Below are positions 12,701 through 25,100 of a stretch of DNA of 64,000 nucleotides, piece by piece. The position numbers and the translations under genes are program-made. This stretch comes from Undaria pinnatifida. Its lineage: Eukaryota; Sar; Phaeophyceae; Laminariales; Alariaceae. The DNA lies in contig JABAKD010000016.1 in NCBI GenBank assembly GCA_012845835.1, forward strand, positions 23,962,053 through 24,026,052, given 5' to 3'. Below the pieces are notes generated by a model. That model made no database searches. It saw only the letters and a program-made list of their open reading frames with translations, and had not been told where the DNA came from. The first letter of the stretch is position 1. Each line of letters opens with the position of its first letter.

Positions 12701-15700
12701 TTGATGAGGTACACCATATGGAGGGGCATCGGGATGCTTGTTTTCGTCGCGCCTGCAGAGTCACTGCAGCAATACCGGCATACGGGCTACACGACATTGC
12801 CGGAGAGCTTGAACATTCGGCGCATGGGTTGACACACACACATGGAGCATGCCGTGACGACATTTTACCAACCGCAGTCCGCACAGCTAGGTATACGCAG
12901 TGAAGATTCGATGAAAATCGACGAGCATAGCCGGCGTCCCCGGTGGTTCAATAGTAAGCCGCGTAACTATTGAGGTCGAGGTCGTAGGTTCGAATCTCAC
13001 TAGAGACTATTTCTTACAAGTCGACAGGCCGAAAGTGCGAGAGCATTAGTTGGAGAAATTCGACGAAAATCGACGAGCATTAAAGCTGAAAAGTGGGAAT
13101 GCTGAACCCTATGCGCGATAAAAATGAAGCAAAGTACCCGGGGGGAAGAAGGGAAGACACCTGTGACCACGGTTTGTCCAGGAGGTCGCTGACAATAAAA
13201 ACCTCTCACGAGTTGAGCTGAATAGTGCAAGTGACAGCTAAAAAAAAGGAATAAATACATAAATTAAGCTGACCCCTCTGTCCGATAAAAGTGAATCCAC
13301 GTACCGGGGGGAAGGGGGGGAGGGGCGACACCTATGATCACGGCTTGTCCAGAAGATGGAAAGCAAACGTGAGAAAACAACAACGAATACGATATGAAGC
13401 GTGCGGCTGACCTGAGCCACTTCCTCACCATGCGTGTGCGTACTGCAGCTCGGTAACATCCAGGTTCGAAGTCTGGACGTCGCAGGAGTCAAGGGTTAAA
13501 GTGACGTGGCCGTCCACGACATGCTCAACGAACGAGTTAGAGCGCCCCCATGCGTAAATCCAGACAGATTCTCCCGTGGCACTCAGAAGCTGCCGCACGT
13601 GCCCGGAGGAAAAAAAGCGGAAAACAATCATTGAATCGGCCAAAAACAGAGGGGGTAAGATAGGCACGACTACTGCCGGCGACCCGCCACAGATGCTATA
13701 AACAAAAAAGAAGACACCGTTGATGGGAGTCAACAAGAGGCGAACCACAGAGGAGGGCGAACAGGCCCTACTGGCGGCAACTCGCAATTGATCCTGTGGA
13801 CATAAGTCAGGATACCGATTAACTGAGTTGACGAGAGGCTGAAAATACAGGGGGTCGGAAAGGTGCTATCGTCAGCGACCCGTAACAGACTACGTGAAAA
13901 GAAACCGGGGTGCTGAGGATGGGAGCTAACCAGGGGCTTCACTAGAAAACTACCGTTAAGCAATGGTGGTCGACCCCACCGTTGGCCGGAAGGCTCGTTG
14001 TCGGCGACCCGCATGTAGAACAGTCGGCTACCGACTAGAGGTATGTCCGTCAGATAGATGGCATTCAACAACGCCCGTACGGCCGAAGAGCGCTAGTCGA
14101 TCCGTCGTTAGACGCGGAAAAAGTGCGTAACGTTTAGAGATAATCTTCACGGGGTGTATGCGACGTGACGAAAGCCTATTCGCATGTGACGTGAAGGAAC
14201 GGCAGGGGGGCGGGAGCGCTCATTGATGTACGGGCAAGGGTGTCGGCGGGGGAAAATATCCGTAAAAAAATACCGGTGGGAGCTACACCGCACCGACTCC
14301 TGCCAGGTAAGACACAAAACGTGAAATTTTTCCTCTTGTGCTCTTTTGCTGCAACATCGACAAGCTCGCATCACCACAGCCACTACGTTGTCGGATGCAT
14401 ACGGCGTAGCCGCGGCCACACATTTGCTGGCTACACTTCCGTCATCTCATTGCGCACAGGCGGCGGCGCGCGTACCTGCTTTCCGTCGCCGTTTGGCTGC
14501 AGCGGGCGCACAAAGGTAAGGGTCGTGACTCCGTCGACTTGGGTGACGGTGGCGTCGCTGATTTCCTGCAGAACAACGGTAGGCAGGAATTAAACAGACC
14601 GCAAGCGTTCCCGCATGGTCAGTGATTTCGTCAATTGATGGCGTGCCCTAAACTGCTGGACTGTTGCTGCTGAGCGCGCCGAACAGGGGGTGGGTATCAT
14701 ACTGTACAATACAATAAAAATCACATGATGTGGTGCACGCCATGCCGTCATGTCATACTCTTCTTTATAGTGGCGATGCAGACAGCAGGGACAACGGACC
14801 AACGCCGCGAGGGCAGCGGCGGCTGGACAGGTCAAGGGTCAAGGGTTGATTCAATTTCGACACAGCCGCAGGCAGCTTCGACGCCAGTTAACACGAGCAA
14901 CTCATGATCGCCCACGGGCCTGGCGTACCACACTGTTACACAAATCTGGGGACATGTACCCCCTCCGAAGGAAGACTACGGCCATGACTGATGTGAGTAC
15001 CCCCCCCCCCCCTAGTCTCTCAATGGCCCCGTTTCTCTCTGTCTATATTTGTGCTTCCCAGCCTCTCACTGCCTCTTCGTCTGTTTTTTCTTTAATGTCT
15101 CGATCTCGACCTCTGTGTAATTTTTTTTTCTCGTTTTTTTCTCTGGGAGAGTCCCAAGTGTTCACCCTTTTACATCTGCACAAAACCATCTCACCCTGCT
15201 TGTAAGTAGTTCGCCACCAAAAAGTGCTTGCAGCGCCAAGGAGGCTAATGGATCCTTCTGGGAGTTGATTACCACGGTGTATCGACCAAATAGGGTCGTG
15301 GTGTAACATATTCCAAGAATTTTCTGATCTCCTAACGTGAGGGGCTCAATATCTCACCCAAAACATGATTTCGAAGACGTTCGTTTCGTGCAACACGGCC
15401 AACATTTCCAAGTGCGAGAGTACTCTTATCCTGAACACGTTCTTAAAAAAATCATACGAACCGACAGTTTCACGCTCGAGGAGCTCAACCGCTCAACCAA
15501 TCAGAAGCACTAGTTAACCCCAAAACTGCAACCCCTAACGTTACTATTACTGCTACTACTGCTACTGCTACTACTGCTACTGCTACTACAGCTACTGCTG
15601 CTGCTACTGCTGCTGCTACTGCTGCTGCTACTGCTACTGGTACTGCTACTGCTGCTACTACTGCTACTGCTACTGCTGCGACTGCTACTGCTGCTACTGC

Positions 15701-16123
15701 TACTGCTACTGCTACTGCTACTGCTACTACTACTACTGCTACTGCTGCTGCTACTGCTACTGCTACTGCTACTGCTACTGCTACTGCTACTGCTACTGCT
15801 ACCACTACTACTACTAGTACTACTACTAGTACCACTACTGCTACTACTACTACTGCCACTACTACTGCTACTGTTACTGCTACTGCTACTGCTACTACTG
15901 CTACTGCCGTGGGATAAGTCCAAAAGCATAACAAGAAGTGCGACCTCATCTTATCAACCGTCTAAGAAGAGCGTGCAGCAGTACCACAGCAGCATTAGCA
16001 TGATTTACACGCGTCGCACACCTCTAAACGTTGCGCTTTGGACCCGCCCTTTAACCAGCAGCCCACCCCATAATCAGCTTCCTATGACCGATTCTGTAAC
16101 CGTTCGGTCATCATTATCATCAT

Positions 16124-16159
<36 letters not shown>

Positions 16160-19100
16160 TATCATCATTATCATCATCATCATCCTCACCATCACCATCA
16201 TCATCATCAACATCGTCATCATCACCGTGGATGGACGTTGCTGTTCTCACATTAGGGTGTTTGCGATTTCCAACCTTTGTTGGGTGGGAAAAACATGTAA
16301 ACATATTTTTGAAACCGACTGTTAACAATGTCATAGCCCAAGGCCAACCAATCCACGACAATAATAGGTTAAACACAAAAAAAGCGGTCGGAAAACCTGC
16401 TCCATAACTACGGCTTTTGCTGGTTTTGTGGGTTGGGTTGGACTTGGATTGTGACATTCGACGGTTTCAATACTATCAACAGTATTACAAGTTTTCCTAC
16501 CCAACTCCTACTCAACCAAATCGCAAACACCCTATTAGTCCGTGGCCCACAGGACATTCTCCAGTCACTCTGGAGCGGAAGAACACCGCAGGGGAAACAA
16601 AAACAAACTGGTATATGCATATATCACACGTAGCTGAAGCAAGTCGTACACCAGCCCCCCCCAAAAAGCGAAATCGAAAGTCAGCGTACGTACGTATCAG
16701 GTCCTTACTGGTACATAGGTTTTTCCCCCTTCCAGTCCCGAAGCGGCGCAGTCACACAAAAATCAGAGATACGGCGCTCCTCTTGCCTGCTCCAATGCCT
16801 CTATAGGTCGGTTGTAGTTATCCATGTCGTACTCCAGCACGGTGTCATCTTCAGGCAACCCAATCACCGCATCAGAACCTTTCATGCGGCCAGTGTCAGA
16901 AAAACCGATACTAAGCCACCCTTCCCCTTCATACACAGCCTGCGCAGACGAGCAAGACGGGGGTGCGGGAGTGTGTGTGTGGGGAGAGGAGGGCTCGCGA
17001 TCACGACAGTGTGCAGGTCATAATTCGGACATGGCAGGCGGGCGTGGGTAGGGCAGTGTTAAGAACTAGGTCTAACAGCCAGACAGACCTCACATTGTGC
17101 TTTCGTTAGAGATACACCATATCCACACAACTACAAGCTGTCAACGCTGTCAGCTAGCGATCTGGTTGTGGTACACCTCTGAACAGAAGGCGCATATTTC
17201 CTCCTACCCTTGGTGGTCGAAGCACGCACACGCTCAGGAAGCATATATAAACGCAGCCATGTTGTGACACAAGTCAACCGACACCGCAACGAAATTCTGA
17301 AAAACGCGGCCGGCTTCTCTTGCCGCCCCCCCTCCCTACTACCTACTTCGAAATATACGTAAGAGGAATATTGACGGCGATCTCACCTTGACCTTCACCG
17401 AATTCCCTCCGTCTGTCACAGCCCAGAGAAGTGCCAGGTCGAACCGCGGCGTAACCTCGAACTCATAATCAGGGTCAGAACTCGCGCACAACTCTGTTGA
17501 AGCTGCCTCGACATCGGCACTATCGCTATCATCCACCGTCAGAGTCGTCCCGCAAGACAAGTCGACCAGCGTAACGGATCCACGGCCTTCATGGGAATGT
17601 GTGTCGAGCGTGTTGTCCTTTCCGTAGGCCCAGATGAAGGTTGCCTCGTCTGCTTCTTCCGCGGAGAGAGTTTCCTTTTCCGCGTCGAAGGGGGCTAGTG
17701 GTCGCGTGAACAGCAGGGTCGTCGTCGAATCCGCCTGGGTGACGCTTGCCCCCGATATCTCTTGGGTCGGCGCTTCTGTTGTGCCGGAAAGATGCTGAAG
17801 TGGTGGCGTGGGGGATGGGGGGGTGCTTGAGTTAGGGGCGGGGTGGTTCGGCTTCCAAAACATATTTTGGGGAGTAAGGGGGTCGGGCTTCTAGGGGGCG
17901 CCCGGGTCCAGCTAGTGGGCATGCGTAGGGGGAGGGGGAAGCGAACCCGGTAAGATGTGTGCAGTAATGAAATGAAAAACGCCATAACCTTGTGTACCGT
18001 CATACACTTAAACGAACACACTCGATTAGTTGTTATCGTACATCCACCGATCTACTTAATTTGCGAATTCGAAATCAAAACCCGCCGCAATAATTCAATC
18101 AGAAATCGTTTGATCCTTATCTCTGCGAGCTTTTTGCGTCGTCCTTTTACCGACATATTCTGTCAAACAGAAGCATTTCGATTGTCATCCCTACAAGCTC
18201 GTTGCTGTCATCCTTTCACTACCGTATCCTCTGTCCTGGACTGGTAACGGTATCTTGCAACGGTTGTCGTCCAAGGTGGCCTCGACTCGCGAAACGCGGC
18301 AGTTCACAATGCGCAGTCAGTCCAACAACAAAAAAACGATTGTTTACGTCACCATACTATCCACACAAAAACATGTGTACTACAACGTACAATATCCTGT
18401 TCTCTTGCTGTTGATATTACTACTGAGCTGCTTACCCGTATTGCACTCAAGCGCTCTACTGCACTAATACCAGCGAAACGAAACAGAGCAAAACGGGGCG
18501 TGTTGAGTAGAGGTTCGACCGTCCTCCGGATACCCGCCACCGCTAGATACCCGACAAATGTGGCGGCCCGGGTCGACGGTACCCGCCGGTCAGGGCAATT
18601 CCATGTCAAGAGCTAGGTACTCACGTAACTTCGTAAGCAAGAACGCAAGGCAGCGACGGCTAGCTCACCCATCGATCCCATTCCCATCGCGAGGGCATGA
18701 CGATTCCTTAATATCAACATATGATACATATATTACAAGAAATAAAAATACACTCCAGCTGTGAGATCGAAGATTTCGCCGAAACTCTTTTTTGCAAGCT
18801 GTGTGCGATACTCCGATCGCGCGTGTTACTGAGTGTGTGTCCTCATTAAGGATATAGGTCGGTGACTCCCCTTGGAACTACAGTGTAGCTTGTACCAGGG
18901 TCAACAGGGTGACGTTCATCAATCTGTGCGCGGAAACTATAAAACCCGTTTTTGAGGGGGACAAAATCTGACAGTTGTGGAAGGAAAAGCATCAGTGTAT
19001 CAAGTATATCCTGTAAGTCGTATAACTGATGCGGGGAGGGCGGAGTTTTTAAGGGCGTGGGGGCCGGCGGCGGGGGGGCGATTTATTTTTAGAAGGAGGG

Positions 19101-22100
19101 GGGAGCGGGGGGGGGGGCGGGGGGGGCAACTCAATCTGTGCGCGGAAACTATAAACCCCTTAAGGGAATAAGTCTGACGGTTGTGGAAGGAATGCATCAT
19201 ACATATATATATGCCCCGCTTGCAAAAAATATCAAGAGAGTCTGGTTGACGGGGGGGGGGGGGGGGGGTTCCAAAGACGCCCAGCTACAACAACAATAAG
19301 CGTTCCGCGTTTATTTAGTTGTACAGCAGGACAACAGTTGTACATTAATGTCGACGCTTCCGTTGTCCGACGTTGCTCACTTTGGTTTCGAGGAAGTATT
19401 CCAGGGCAGTCGCTTCGTCAGGTAGACCAATCACGGCGTCGGAAACAACCATTCGTCCTGTGTCCGAAAATCCAACGCTAATCCACCCTTCGCCCTCGTA
19501 GACCGCCTGAAATGCAAGACAGGAGATCACAAGGGTAAAAGCAACAACAATATAGTTAGCCCGCAAACGAGCAACGAATTGTAGGAGGTAGACGGTAGAT
19601 GATACACGGTACTTAAAACGCGAGAGAGAACCTTTTTAGTGTCGGGTCTTGGGGGGTGAAGAGCTGCTCTTCTGCGATATATACATACTTGTATTTTTGT
19701 ATCATCGCTTGCAGCTCAACTCGTAAGAGGTTACACCCTCAGCGACCTTATGGACAAGCCGTGGTCATAGCTGTCTTCCCTTCTTCCCCCGGTACTTGCC
19801 TTCATTGTTATCGCGCATAGGGTTCAGCATTCCCACTTTTCGGCTTTACACGCTCGTCGGTTTGCATCGAACTTCGCCAACTCACGCTCTGGCGCGTTCG
19901 GCCTGTCGATTTGTAAGAAATAGTTCCTTGTGAGATTCGAACCTACAAGCTCGACCTCAATAGTCAATAGTTACGCGGCACAATATTGGACCACCAGGGA
20001 CGCCGGTTCTATGACGGTATCATTTTAAGGTATCATATTAATAGTATACCTGGTATGATATAATAACTTTACGATATTAGACTAGACGATAGGCACGCTA
20101 TTCAATTATGCTGCTCGCAAACATATGACATTCTTATTATTAGCCTTTTGTAAAGCTCTAACGGGTGGTCATCAACGACACGGTGACTCTTCGAAGGTTC
20201 GCAGGAAAGAGAAATATGAACGCAGGGATATACCAACACACACGTAAACCGGTCCCACCTTACCTTAAACGCGATCTCCTTCTCGTCTGCGTCCACCGTC
20301 CAGTAGATCGTGAAATCCGTAGCAGCTTCTACCTGTGCAGCAGTACCGCGCGATAATCATGTGCTCTATCATGGTTGGTTGGCTTGTCTGCGCACGAACA
20401 TTAAATTTTTTTTTCGTGGTTGTGGTGGTGGTGATGGTGTCGGTGGTGATGGTGTTGGTGGAACTGTTAGAATATACGGCAGACGCAGCACAGATGGAGC
20501 CAAGTGAGAACAAACGAAACTAGAAGTACGATATGTCCTGCCGACGACGCCATCGTCAACACATGTCATTGTGAATCTACGAGACGATTAGAGTATTTGT
20601 AGGATAGCGCTCGTGATAATATAATCAACTCACACGTGCTTGTTATTGGTCGCGCGCCTTGCCAGGATGGCTTTTGAACGTTCATTAACATATGCTCGGT
20701 GTTAGTTGCACGCTGACCACCTTGGCGCGGGGATGCAAAATATGCCTTACCGACGGCTAATAACGCCTCCACGAGAAATCACCCACCGCGCTTTCATAAC
20801 AACAAATACAACCCCGATTGGTTGCGTTTGTGTCTTGCCAGTTGAACCCAATCCTCATAGCCGAAACTCGCTGAAAATCACAACGCAACAAGTTCCACCA
20901 TCAACAGGAAAACCCAAAGTTGATGGCCTTCAAGTATTTCCAGAGTTCCAAGACACCGAGGGATCCACATAAATCTCGGCGATTGTGTATTGAATGGGGA
21001 CTTTACTGTGGACAATGGCGGCCAGTAGGGGGCCAAGTGGTACCGGGGGGTTCTAGAAGGAGCTGAGAGTTGTATGGACACATGGCAGGATGGCATGAGG
21101 AGGAGGCGGCGAGGGCTCGTGAACGCCACGCAAAGGAAGTAGAGAGGTCCAAGGGTGTAGCGGTAAAGGGGAAATACGTGGCGGGGCAACAGTAATGGCA
21201 CTGCTGATGCCATTGGCCAGTTGAAGACATACACGCTTTGCTTGTTAACGTATCTTCTACTCCGAATGTAACGTCGAATAACGAGTTTCACGAAGAGGTT
21301 AGCATTGCTACAAGTAGTACTATTAGATACCAGTATTTCTTCAGTTTCTTAGCGGGGCATGGATCCCATCGATGACCGATTACACCGAACCTATTATCCA
21401 GGGTGTGATTTATGAGGCATACAAACAAACTCGACGAAAATCGAGGAGCGTAAAAAGCTTAAAAGTGGGGACGCCGAACTCTATGCGCGCCAAAAACAAA
21501 GGCATGTACCGGGGGGGGGAAAGGGAAGACACCTGTGACCACGGCATGGCTTGTCCAGAAGGTCGCTGAGGGTAAAACCCAGGGTCTCATATGGTGCGGT
21601 TTTCCTATCGGTTCGGTGCGGTAACCGCGCCGCACCGCACCTTAAAAACTAGTCCCTCTTAAGATACGGTGTCAGCAATCGTCAGATCGATTACATAACG
21701 GTGGGGTTCACTTGAAACCGTAGAAAACGCGCCGTTCCATCGGCCGCGGAACGGTGCTATAAGGTTTCGCAAGGTTCATGACGGTTTCTGCACGGTTTCG
21801 TGTCAATTTTTCCCCCGCTAGCTTGGTTGATATTTGTACAGTTCACTCGTACGGTGAACCGTAGAGAAACAGCGGTTTCGTTACTGCCCCGAGAAAAAGC
21901 TTGAGAACCGCACAAAGCCACGGGTTTTTACGGTTTATTTATACCGTGAACTGTAGAAAAAAAGCGGCTTAGTACGGTTTTTTCTACGGTGATAATAACC
22001 GCACCGTAGCAAAACCATTCAACGGGGAACCGCACCGAACCGCACCGTAGCATGTATCACAGCACTGAATCGCACCGTAGGACTCCTGATTTCTGAAAAC

Positions 22101-25100
22101 CGCACCGAACCACACCGTCGGGTACATGAAAGCACCGAACCGCACAGCAGCATTTGCGATTTTTGAAAACCGCACCGAACCGCCCCGTACGATTTCCACT
22201 TTCTTAAAACCGCACCGAACCGGATCATACCTAGTAGGATTTTATATTTAAAAAACCGCATCGTGCACGGACGGATAACCGTAGAGAACCGTGGTAAAAC
22301 CAATCAACCTCTTCCAGGCTGAGCTGGAGAGTAAAAGTGACAAAAAAAACAAAAACAAAAAAACACTGCAGAAGCAGCAAACAGCGGTTCGTAGCCCAGC
22401 TACAGATATAACTGGAACGTCTGCGCTCCCCCTTTTGAACTTGCGACGTCCCCGGGATACCAAGCCAACCCCGTCCATAATGGTAACCTTAACCTCGCAT
22501 CCTTGTATCATATATATAATTATCGTCGTCTTCAATAGTGGTGTTTGTTATCAATCAATCGAACCCACAGAGGGACTTGTAGATCTGGCAGCTGGTAGGA
22601 CAACAAACGCAACAAATAGTAACATGTTACAGGGTGATCCTATTGCCTTCAACGCCAAGGGCATGGGAGCCGAGCTCCCCCCATTTTACGACCAACCTAG
22701 GACATTGGTTCCGAGGCCGACAAGCACCAGAACTTGTTCCCGTACCACCACCCAACGACCCTCGACACTTACCATCGCTCTTCCAGTTCGCATATCTAGT
22801 GTCGGCAGCGGAAAACCCGAGGCTGGCAACCCCCCCCATCTGCAGAAGCAGCAATCGCTTTATTAAATTGGCACCCGCCCTGCTCCCTTCCTACCCGCTG
22901 CGCTGCAAACGAGCCACTCCCTTTCGGATGATCCACCAATGGACCCACGTCAGCCTTCCAGGTCCAACGTTGCTGACCCTGAATTTGTTTGAGGCATTGT
23001 TCCTTGCTTTCTCTCTTGTCCATCGGCCAATGGTCCGACAGCCCGCCCGTTCGGCCCCGCGCTACAGGCCCTAAATTTGTCTGGCCTTCACAGCGTGACA
23101 TGCGTTCCTTCCTTCCCTTTTGACTATCTTTCTGCGTCTATACCGTTCTCTTGTTTCCCTTCCCATCCTTGCGCTCAGTGGCCTCGCCCTTCGTGTTTTC
23201 GTAGGCCAATTTCTACTGGTCGACAGTAGGTACCTACCCGACCTTGAGCTCCCACGGTGTGAGCTCCATCACAGGATGGCATCTCTTGCCATGAGGTGTC
23301 TTAGCCTCATTACGAGGTTTGAAGGAACCCATAGCCTCCTTTTCGTTTGTTTCGATTAGGCGCATCTTCGATTCCCTTTCCAAGTTCTGGATGTTTCGGT
23401 GTCATCCTTTGATTGCTATGTGATCTGCATCTACTGCTTTTCAGGGTGGGCCAATGTTATAGAGTGCTATACGTAGATGGTTAGTATATAGATGCGGTCA
23501 TGGGGTGAAACCAGGTGATAATATATGTCACGGTCACGTCAAGGCCACCATAGATGGGCGAGAATGTAGGTGACGGTGTTTGTCAGGGAAAGAGCATCCC
23601 CACATCGTTCACCGCCTGTCCTATACTGTTCCTTAGAGCAATGACGATGTCAGCCTTATTGTGTCTAATCAGCGAGCCATAGGGGAAATGAATACACACA
23701 CCAGAAACCGTGAGGAGAGCGCTTCCCAATACCGACAATCCTGATTCCCCCTCGGGGGTACCAGATGTTCATAAAAATACGTAGTGGCCTGGGGACGTAT
23801 CGCATAGAACTACGTACTTGCAGAATCGTTCCCTGAGCGGCCTCCATCGTTTTCCACACACTAAATTGGAGATACTCTCCTTTCCAAACTGCTGAGCGGG
23901 TTCAGGTGCCTGAAACAGAGCTCCTCAGATGATTCCTACTTGAAATACGCCGTGTTTAGCACGTTGAAACCTGGCTTCTCTTTTTTTTTGTTAAAAATGA
24001 CAATAGGTATTGTCATTGGTTTTGTTTACGAAGTATAATAATATATACCAGGTCCCAGGTAAGCTCAGCTGAGCTCAGCAGCACAGCGCATCGCAGCGCT
24101 ATGGCGTAGAAGAGCAGCGCCGTGCGGTGCCGTGCCCTGCCGTGTGTTGCGGTACTGTGCGGTGCCGTGCTGTGTCGTGTTGCGTGCTGTGCTGTACTTA
24201 AAACTTCGGACGTGCTTGGTCTCATTCGACGAAGTATCATACAGCAGTGCCGAGGTAGACCACACCAGGTTTGTACATACTATATGGTGGAATGAAAAAA
24301 AAAGCACTCCCAGCTCAGCTCAGGTCAGGTTCGTACAGCTCAGCAGCACGCAGCGCAGCGCCGTGCGGTGCCGTGCCTTGCCCTGCGGTGCGGTGCTGTG
24401 CCGTGCTGCGCTGTGCTTTCTTTCGGACACACAGCAGCACCAGGCATCATGCGAAGTACATGGTAACATGGCAACGCCTATTTGAATTATCGGAGTGCCA
24501 AAAACATGACTGCGCGCCATGCGTCTGATTGGTTGAGACCTTCCTTCCGTTCCGCTGATTATTTTTGAAAAAACGCCTGCAAAACACGCGGCGGAGCCGC
24601 GGGACGGCCGCTGCCGACCTCGAGACCTTTGAGCCCTTAGGGGTAGGGTTGGGGCTATGGTTGGGGTTGGGTTGAGACTGGGTCGACGTGCAAGATAGAA
24701 ATTGACCACACCTCGGATAACGTAACAATGAATATTTGACGCAAATGTTACGGATCAGCGAAAAAAATGTTATCATTACGTTACTACGTTAACCACTTTC
24801 TGGGTTTTGTGATAACGTAGCGTTAGTATGTTATGCTATTGACGGGCGATCGCGTAACATTATGTTAAAGTGTTACCGTGATCCCGCGTTGACCGCAATA
24901 TACGTGTTACGGCGTTAGGGTAGGCAGCTCATACGGATTAACACTATGTTAGTGTGTTAGCGGAATTCCTAGTGGCTATCGTAATACGCGTTGAAGGGAT
25001 AACGTACATGGTCCATTAAACGTTAACGTTATGTTACCGTGATAGCGACAGCAGTCAATTAAAGTTCAACATATTTTGTTTTATTTTTTCCTCACACTTC

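Noticed and set aside
12936-13010. Possible tRNA gene
   Set aside because: A and B box words are present, but the acceptor and anticodon stems do not pair, and the same head is joined to a shared non-tRNA body elsewhere. It is a SINE head.
15485-15949. Long open frames rich in Ser, Ala and Val on the minus strand
   Set aside because: They come from the CTG/CTA microsatellite, which leaves several frames open. They lie inside a CYBDOM intron.
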